Assembly: GCA_016218975.1 (NCBI GenBank)
Contig: JACRCO010000019.1
Location: forward strand, 1-32,749
Source: Deltaproteobacteria bacterium
Lineage (GTDB): Bacteria > Desulfobacterota > Deferrimicrobia > Deferrimicrobiales > Deferrimicrobiaceae
DNA length: 32,749 nucleotides
Reading direction: 5' to 3'
Position numbers and translations under genes: made by a program. Below the pieces are notes generated by a model, which had not been told where the DNA came from, did not search any database, and saw nothing but the letters and a program-made list of their open reading frames with translations. Of the stretch, positions 25,164 through 32,749 are shown piece after piece. Position 1 is the first letter of the stretch, and each line of letters opens with the position of its first letter.

Positions 25164-26911
25164 AGCCTGATATTCGGATGGCATCCCATGCCGCATGCCC
25201 GCGGAACCGCGTTGATCTGCAACCGTATATTTTCGTAATCCCTTTCCGACGCCTCGGTAAAACCGTTCTTCAGGTCTTCATCGAGGCGCTTCAATACCTT
25301 TCTCCCCTCGTCCTCGGAAGGGTTCAGGCCGAGAAGGGCCTTCCTTATCGTTTCAACGACCGTGGGAGATACGTTCTTTCCGGCGACAAGCGGCCCCGTC
25401 GGTATGGCCTCGGATACGGCGATGGTCTCTATGCCAAGCCCAAGATATTTCTTCGCCACCGATTCCCGCACGGCCCCCGCATCGAACCGTCCCTTGAGAA
25501 CGGCCTTTACCACGGAATCGTGGAAATCGAAATTAGCATATCCCTTCAGGTCCCCCAGATGGATGCCACTTTCGGCCAGGAGATAGCGGGGAACAAGGTT
25601 CCCGGATGTCGATTTTGACGATGCGAAGGCGACGCTCCTCCCCTTCAGGTCGGAAGGGCTGTTCATGGGAGCGCCTTTCCGCTTGATGATCACGCTCCTG
25701 TTCTGTGCACTACCGTCTACCCCACGAGGTTTCAGGATGCACCTGACGTCGCTTCTCGCCCGGGCCTCGAGGTAGGTCAACGGACCCAGCAAGGCGACGT
25801 CCGTTTCTCCGTTCACGAGAGCGCCCACGGTCTCCGCATAGTTTCTTTTCAGCACGATCTCGTAGGAATACGGCGTCTTCCTCGACAGGTAATCGATGAG
25901 GGGCTGGTACTTTTCGTAAAGGATCCTGGGGTTGTCCCTCGGGATGATCCCGAACCGCACCGTCCTGCGGTCGCCGGTTTTTTTCGGCGCCGACACGATG
26001 CCCGCGATGGCCCGGTCCATCTCCCGAATCCCGTCATAGTCCTTGTCGGAAATTTCGGCGAATCCGTCGATCATCATGGCGTCGAGGATCGCTTTGCCCT
26101 TCGGATCCTTCTCCATCGCGAGAAATGCGTCCCTTACCTTTTTCTTGAGGATGGGATCGACATCCGTTGCGACAACCACCGGAGGGATTCCGAAAGGAGG
26201 GGAACGTTTGATGATTTTCGTCTGCCTGACGTAAGGCGAACCGGTCCTCCGCATGTGCTCGTATACGATGCTGTCTACCGCCGCTCCTTCCGCGATCCTT
26301 TTCGCCACCATCTCGACGGACTTGTTATGGCTGTAGCTGTAGTGAATTCTTCCGAAAAACCTTTCCGGGGTGAACCCCATCGTCTTCAGAAGATAGGTGG
26401 GGTAGATCTTGCCGGTATTGGATTTCGGGTCGGTGAAGGCGAATGCCTTACCCTTTAGTTCCGGGAATGCCCTTATCTGGCTGTCGATGTGGACGATGAC
26501 GTACGAGTGGTACCGCAGGCTTCCGTTCACCCTCGGCGCAACCAGGAGTTCGACTCCGAATTTCTCCCGGTCCTTGACATAAGGAGCGGAACAGATGAAC
26601 GCTATCTTGACCTCGCCCCTTTCGAGGAGCCTGTCCATCTCGTCATACGTCCTCCTGTGGACCATCTGAACGGGCTGTCCGATCCTGTTCCCGATGTATT
26701 CGATGATTTCCTGGTAATACCTGACAGTGTCGACCGGCGTGATCATGGAGGATACACCGATCCGGATCGGCGCCTGCCGGGCGGCGTATACGGAAGGAGC
26801 GACAAGAGATGAGACAGCGAGGAAAAAGAGGAGGAAAACGATTGTTTCGAAAAAGGCGGAAGCGTTCCGGATGATGAACCGGCGGGGAAACGCACGGGCG
26901 ACAAGACCCAT
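25160..26911 (-). CDS. Tandem PhnD-like periplasmic oxyanion-binding protein, probable sensor component
   Basis: The 583-residue exported protein has a signal peptide (hydrophobic 20-40, cut after VYA at 43) and two PhnD-type substrate-binding domains, about 48-305 and 316-565. Both repeat the fold landmarks: KIAFICSAPYV and DVALLGPLTYL, then DPKSNTGKIYPTYLL and SSKSTSGNLVPRYLL. Single-domain PhnD relatives such as AioX act as arsenite sensors for a kinase. Here the first domain has Cys107 in the ICSAPY loop, the second has Cys391, and the tail has CGMGC (573-577). There is no ABC permease or ATPase next to it, but a kinase overlaps it, so sensing rather than transport is inferred. The ligand could be As(V), As(III) or phosphate. 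Confidence 0.85.
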   Translation of the reverse strand: MGLVARAFPRRFIIRNASAFFETIVFLLFFLAVSSLVAPSVYAARQAPIRIGVSSMITPVDTVRYYQEIIEYIGNRIGQPVQMVHRRTYDEMDRLLERGEVKIAFICSAPYVKDREKFGVELLVAPRVNGSLRYHSYVIVHIDSQIRAFPELKGKAFAFTDPKSNTGKIYPTYLLKTMGFTPERFFGRIHYSYSHNKSVEMVAKRIAEGAAVDSIVYEHMRRTGSPYVRQTKIIKRSPPFGIPPVVVATDVDPILKKKVRDAFLAMEKDPKGKAILDAMMIDGFAEISDKDYDGIREMDRAIAGIVSAPKKTGDRRTVRFGIIPRDNPRILYEKYQPLIDYLSRKTPYSYEIVLKRNYAETVGALVNGETDVALLGPLTYLEARARSDVRCILKPRGVDGSAQNRSVIIKRKGAPMNSPSDLKGRSVAFASSKSTSGNLVPRYLLAESGIHLGDLKGYANFDFHDSVVKAVLKGRFDAGAVRESVAKKYLGLGIETIAVSEAIPTGPLVAGKNVSPTVVETIRKALLGLNPSEDEGRKVLKRLDEDLKNGFTEASERDYENIRLQINAVPRACGMGCHPNIRL

Positions 26912-26920
26912 AATGGCCGG

Positions 26921-26947
26921 ATTATATCCCGGATTATATCATTGTCC
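26921..26947 (-). promoter_or_regulatory. Promoter of the sensor operon with duplicated TATAAT
   Basis: On the minus strand GGATATAATCCGG-type sequence occurs twice in tandem, giving two perfect TATAAT boxes. The second (26926-26921) is preceded at 16 bases by TGGACA. The predicted start site falls only about 3 bases before the ATG at 26911, and no Shine-Dalgarno is visible, so the transcript may be nearly leaderless. Confidence 0.5.
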
Positions 26948-26968
26948 ATGGTCGCTCCTTCGACGGAC

Positions 26969-27019
26969 GCCTCCCGGTGCAAGCTGCGGCCTCGGGGAGG
27001 CAATCCCGCAAGCGGGATT
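26969..27019. other. Two adjacent hairpins between the sensor operon and pgk
   Basis: GCCTCCC (26969-26975) pairs with GGGAGGC (26995-27001), and directly after it AATCCCG-CAAG-CGGGATT (27002-27019 region) forms a perfect 7-bp stem. They lie in the 180-bp divergent gap upstream of pgk. A role as operator, leader structure or intergenic repeat cannot be decided. Confidence 0.4.
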
Positions 27020-27091
27020 TCGTGACGTGAACCGACCGGCGGTTTTTGGTACTATTCACGGAGAAAACGACCCATTTCGGAGGAAGACCCG

Positions 27092-28276
27092 ATGAAGGTG
27101 CGCTCCATCGACCAGCTGGAACTGACCGGCAAGCGCGTTCTGATCCGCGTCGACTTCAACGTGCCAATGGACAAGGAAGGGAACGTCACCGACAACACCC
27201 GCCTCCAGGCGGCGCTCCCCACGATCCGGCACGCCGTGATGAGCGGGGCGAAGACGATCCTTCTATCCCACCTGGGGCGCCCCAAGGGGAAGAAGGTCCC
27301 GGAGATGAGCCTCGCGCCCGCCGCCCGACGGCTCTCCTCCCTCATGGGAAAAGAGGTGACCTTCGTGCCGGACTGCGTAGGTCCCGATACCGAAAAAGCC
27401 GTCGCGGCGATGCGGCCGGGCGACGTCCTGCTGCTGGAAAACGTCCGCTATTATGCCGATGAAGAGAAGAACGACGAGGGCTTCGGGAAGAAGCTGGCGG
27501 CTCTTTGCGACGTCTATGTGAACGACGCCTTCGCCACCGCGCACCGGGGCCACTCCTCGAACGTCGCGATCGTGAAGTTCGTGATGGAGAAGGCCGCGGG
27601 GATGCTGATGAAGAACGAGATAACCTATTTCGAGAAGGCGCTCGTCGATCCGGCGAGACCTCTCGTCGCGGTGTTCGGGGGTGCGAAGATCTCCGGCAAG
27701 ATCGAAGCGATCAACAACGTTCTGGGCAAGGTGGACAAGATCCTCATCGGCGGCGCGATGGCGAACACCTTCTTCGCCGCGAAGGGGCTCGAGGTGGGCA
27801 AGTCGCTCTTCGAGGCCGAAATGCTGGAGACGGCGAAGCAGGTCCTGGCCAACGCGGCGGGCCGCAAGGTGAAGCTCTACCTACCGGTGGACGTGGTGGT
27901 CGCCGATCGTCTCGACCCTTCGGCGTCAGTGAAGCCCGTTCCGGTGGAGGAGATCCCCCCGGGCTGGATCGCGGCGGACGTCGGGCCCGCGACCTCCCTC
28001 CTGTTCAAGGAAGCGCTCCATGGGGCGCGCACGATCGTCTGGAACGGGCCGCTGGGCGCCTTCGAGATGGGGCCGTTCGCAAGCGGAACCTTTTCCCTTA
28101 TGCGCGCGCTGGCGGAAAGCGACGCGATCACCATCGTCGGGGGCGGCGACACCGATACGGCGCTCCACAAGGCCGGGCTTTTCTCGCGTATGTCCTACGT
28201 TTCCACGGGCGGCGGGGCGTTTCTCGAACTTCTCGAAGGGAAACGGCTGCCGGGGATCGTCGCGCTGGAAGAGTAA
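27092..28276 (+). CDS. pgk: Phosphoglycerate kinase
   Basis: Pgk interconverts 1,3-bisphosphoglycerate plus ADP and 3-phosphoglycerate plus ATP in glycolysis and gluconeogenesis. The 394 residues show RVDFNVPMD, LLSHLGRPKG, LLLENVRYY, VNDAFATAHRGHSS, VFGGAKISGKI, and the nucleotide-site motif VWNGPLGAFE, with GGGDTDTAL near the C terminus. GGAGGAAG lies before the ATG. The usual neighbours gap and tpiA are absent on both sides in this window. It converges with the ferritin-like gene 43 bp away. Confidence 0.97.
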   Translation: MKVRSIDQLELTGKRVLIRVDFNVPMDKEGNVTDNTRLQAALPTIRHAVMSGAKTILLSHLGRPKGKKVPEMSLAPAARRLSSLMGKEVTFVPDCVGPDTEKAVAAMRPGDVLLLENVRYYADEEKNDEGFGKKLAALCDVYVNDAFATAHRGHSSNVAIVKFVMEKAAGMLMKNEITYFEKALVDPARPLVAVFGGAKISGKIEAINNVLGKVDKILIGGAMANTFFAAKGLEVGKSLFEAEMLETAKQVLANAAGRKVKLYLPVDVVVADRLDPSASVKPVPVEEIPPGWIAADVGPATSLLFKEALHGARTIVWNGPLGAFEMGPFASGTFSLMRALAESDAITIVGGGDTDTALHKAGLFSRMSYVSTGGGAFLELLEGKRLPGIVALEE

Positions 28277-28319
28277 CGATCGATCGAATAGGCGCCGGAG
28301 GCAGGTGGCTGTATTATAG

Positions 28320-31062
<2,743 letters not shown>

Positions 31063-31085
<23 letters not shown>

Positions 31086-32067
31086 AGGGCGCGTCGCGGC
31101 GCACTGGGCCCACGAAGGGGACGCCGTCCGCTGCGGGCTCTGCCCGCATTTCTGCAAGATCGCCGACGGGAAACGCGGTATCTGCCGCGTGCGGGAAAAC
31201 CGCGGGGGGACGCTTTACGCGCTCACTTACGGCATGGTGGCGGCCGCGGCTATGGATCCCATCGAAAAGAAGCCGTTGTTCCACTACCACCCGGGATCGG
31301 CCATCCTTTCGATAGGGTCGATCGGTTGCAACTTCCGCTGCGGCTTCTGCCAGAACTACCACCTGGTAACGGGGCAGGCGCCCCTGGGCCCGGCGCCGAT
31401 CCCGGAGCTGATCCGCGCGGCGAAGGATGCGGGATCGGTCGGCATCGCCTACACCTACAACGAGCCCCTGATATGGTTCGAGTTCGTCGCGGACTGCGCC
31501 CGGGAATTCCGGAAGGAAGGAATGGCCAATGTGCTGGTGACCAACGGCTACGTCTCGCCGGAACCGCTGGCGGAACTCCTGCCGCTGGTGGATGCGATGA
31601 ACATCGACCTGAAATCGATGGACCCGGAATTCTACCGGAAAATCTGCGGGGGGACGCTCGAGCCGGTGCTTGAAACGATCCGCGCCGCAGCGCGGAGCGT
31701 CCACGTCGAGATCACCACCCTGTTGGTCACCGGCGAGAACGATTCGGACGAGTCGATCCGGCGCGTCGTCGATTTCGTAGCGGAGACGGACCCGGAGATC
31801 CCGCTCCACCTCTCACGCTACTTCCCGCAGCACCGGTTCACCGCCCCGCCGACGCCCCCTGAAAGGCTTGCCGCTGCGTGGCGCATCGCGCGGGAAAAGC
31901 TTTCCTACGTCTACGTAGGTAATTACCATATCCCGGGAAGCGAGGACACGAAATGCCCCCGGTGCGGCGCCACCGTTGTACGGCGTACGGGATACCGCGC
32001 CACGGTCACCGGGCTTTCAGGAAACCGTTGTTCCTCATGTTCCGCAGGGCTTCGCTTCGTCGTTTAG
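31063..32067 (+). CDS. amrS: AmmeMemoRadiSam-type radical SAM protein AmrS
   Basis: The 334-residue protein has an N-terminal cysteine set (CGLCPHFC at 24-31, Cys41) and the radical-SAM motif CNFRCGFC (Cys89, 93, 96). [11 protein letters not shown] and [19 protein letters not shown] are typical of AmrS/PflA-like proteins. A C-terminal zinc-ribbon-like region (CPRCG...CSSC) closes it. AmrS proteins usually occur with Memo and AMMECR1 homologues; neither is in this window. The precise reaction of the family is not established. The ATG at 31063 lies inside acyP with GGAAGAG upstream; no later start would retain the first cysteines with better support. Confidence 0.87.
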
Positions 32068-32103
32068 AAAAGCGAATTATTTCCATATCTTTGGATGAAA
32101 ATT

Positions 32104-32137
32104 TTCCGCAACGGTAAAAACCGGAAATACTTTTTTC
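32104..32137 (+). terminator. Possible terminator after amrS
   Basis: TTTCCG and CGGAAA flank a short AT-rich loop, with an alternative inner CGGT-AAAA-ACCG stem, and a run of six T follows. It is plausible as a weak intrinsic terminator about 40 bp after the amrS stop. Confidence 0.35.
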
Positions 32138-32202
32138 CTCGACAATAATGTCTGCACCTGATTAATTCTTTATTTTTGCCATGTTACAGTAGAATGACTT
32201 TA

Positions 32203-32218
32203 TGGCCCCCTTCTTGCA
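32203..32218 (+). promoter_or_regulatory. Sigma-54 promoter
   Basis: TGGCCCCCTTCTTGCA has the invariant GG and GC separated by exactly ten bases and matches TGGCNCN-N4-TTGCA very well. It lies in an AT-rich 304-bp gap (32068-32371) and points toward the small conserved gene at 32372, with an expected start site near 32229. A TGTTAC half-site like that upstream of arrA lies just upstream (about 32182). I see no gene within the gap itself. Confidence 0.65.
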
Positions 32219-32371
32219 GCTTTTGTTGCCAAGCAATTTATTTGTGTGTATTATTATGTAAGCCGCTCAAAGGATAGTTCAAGAAAAGTGTTTGCCCACG
32301 ATATTCCGGGACGATTCTGTGGGGGGGGGCGGCCCGGGAGTTCCATTATACTTACGGGAGTGTGCAATTCC

Positions 32372-32599
32372 ATGCAGACATTCACCGTGTACAGGGTGGA
32401 CTACGCCAGCGGAATGAAAGTCCCTGTCGGGGCCATCCAGGAGCGCCGCACCAAGGAGCGCGGGGCCAATTTCTTCGGCCTGCTGTTCCTCGCGAGAAAA
32501 AAATACGCGGAATCCCCGCTGGATGCTTTCCGGATCACGCTGGGAAAATCCAGGATTGAAAGTCCGCACGTGGGCGGGTTGCGAAGGAGCCCGGGGTAA
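32372..32599 (+). CDS. Small conserved hypothetical protein (75 aa)
   Basis: The product begins MQTFTVYRVDYASGMKVPVG and continues with ERRTKERGANFFGLLFLARKKYA. I recall this pattern (TFTVYR-DY, then IG-ERR--ERG-N--GLL-LA--YA) from uncharacterised short proteins common in Geobacter-like bacteria; no function is known. The ATG at 32372 is chosen where the conserved pattern begins, with GGGAG about 11 bases upstream; a GTG four codons earlier is possible. The frame is open to 32246 but looks non-coding there. The sigma-54 promoter at 32203 may drive it. Confidence 0.6.
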   Translation: MQTFTVYRVDYASGMKVPVGAIQERRTKERGANFFGLLFLARKKYAESPLDAFRITLGKSRIESPHVGGLRRSPG

Positions 32600-32694
32600 C
32601 GCCGCATTCCGTTCCTGCTTTCCACAAAGGCCGTATCGCCATAAATTCCCCAATGTCTATGCGGCTTTCAGAGAACATGATATAAATTACCTTC

Positions 32695-32749
32695 ATGAGA
32701 AGCGCGCTTCTCGTCTTCCTGTTCTGCCTCTCGTTGTGGTCGCCGCCGC
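32695..32749 (+). CDS. Start of a secreted or membrane protein gene, cut by the window edge
   Basis: From the ATG at 32695 the frame reads a short basic start and a hydrophobic stretch (MRSALLVFLFCLSLWSPP), typical of a signal peptide. Only 18 codons are available, so the product cannot be named. A TATAAAT lies 9-14 bases upstream, but no ribosome site is evident. Confidence 0.5.
   Translation, partial: MRSALLVFLFCLSLWSPP

Noticed and set aside
25164-25196. Earlier start for the histidine kinase at 25196
   Set aside because: No ribosome site; the ATG at 25163 overlaps the preceding stop as ATGA, as in the next gene pair.
32246-32371. N-terminal extension of the 75-aa protein
   Set aside because: The extra codons run through a poly-G and AT-rich leader and do not belong to the recognised conserved pattern.
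32220-32371. GEMM-type cyclic di-GMP riboswitch in the leader of the 75-aa protein
   Set aside because: The conserved GEMM core sequences and tetraloop receptor are not present.

Overview
The window is GC-rich bacterial chromosome with tightly packed, often 1-4 bp overlapping operons. Gene content (BirA-type biotin operon, ACR3/ArsR arsenic resistance, anaerobic molybdoenzyme, sigma-54 two-component system, FNR-like box, AmrS) suggests an anaerobic metal- or metalloid-respiring bacterium of the former Deltaproteobacteria (Geobacter/Desulfuromonas-like or a related Desulfobacterota lineage). The taxon is inference only; no rRNA or tRNA is present.

Layout. 1-240: repeat-built palindrome with 54-bp perfect arms. 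259-5283 (minus): bioB-bioF-bioA-bioD plus a VTT/DedA membrane protein, headed by a BirA operator at 5305-5338. 5284-5656: divergent gap with the operator and GC-rich hairpins. 5657-8047 (plus): HAD phosphatase, CPBP protease, RMND1/DUF155 protein. 8067-8714 (minus): Crp/Fnr regulator. 8832-12956 (plus): TolC, HlyD, FtsX-type permease and ATPase, a complete tripartite exporter. 12956-13185: a 230-bp element with 19-bp perfect terminal inverted repeats lying exactly between two convergent stop codons. 13185-14841: acr3 and arsR, divergent, with one operator serving both promoters. 14890-16631: moeA-mobB. 16656-22046 (minus): arrA-arrB-arrD-(38-codon ORF)-MOT1 transporter. 22360-26911 (minus): tandem PhnD-like periplasmic protein, histidine kinase and NtrC-type regulator, each joined by an ATGA overlap. 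27092-32067: pgk, a small ferritin-like protein, ligA-acyP-amrS. 32068-32749: sigma-54 promoter, a 75-aa conserved protein and a truncated secreted-protein gene.

The most interesting part is 13.2-26.9 kb, which reads as a self-contained arsenate-respiration island. ArrA/ArrB would reduce As(V) to As(III) outside the cytoplasmic membrane; ArrD would chaperone ArrA before Tat export; MoeA, MobB and the MOT1 transporter would supply molybdenum cofactor; ACR3/ArsR would deal with arsenite reaching the cytoplasm; and the PhnD-like protein, kinase and sigma-54 activator would sense the oxyanion and switch on arrA through a palindrome in the arrA upstream region. There is no arrC membrane anchor and no arsC in the window. 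Assignment to ArrA rather than ArxA rests on the RGRY motif and on full-length resemblance recalled from known ArrA proteins.
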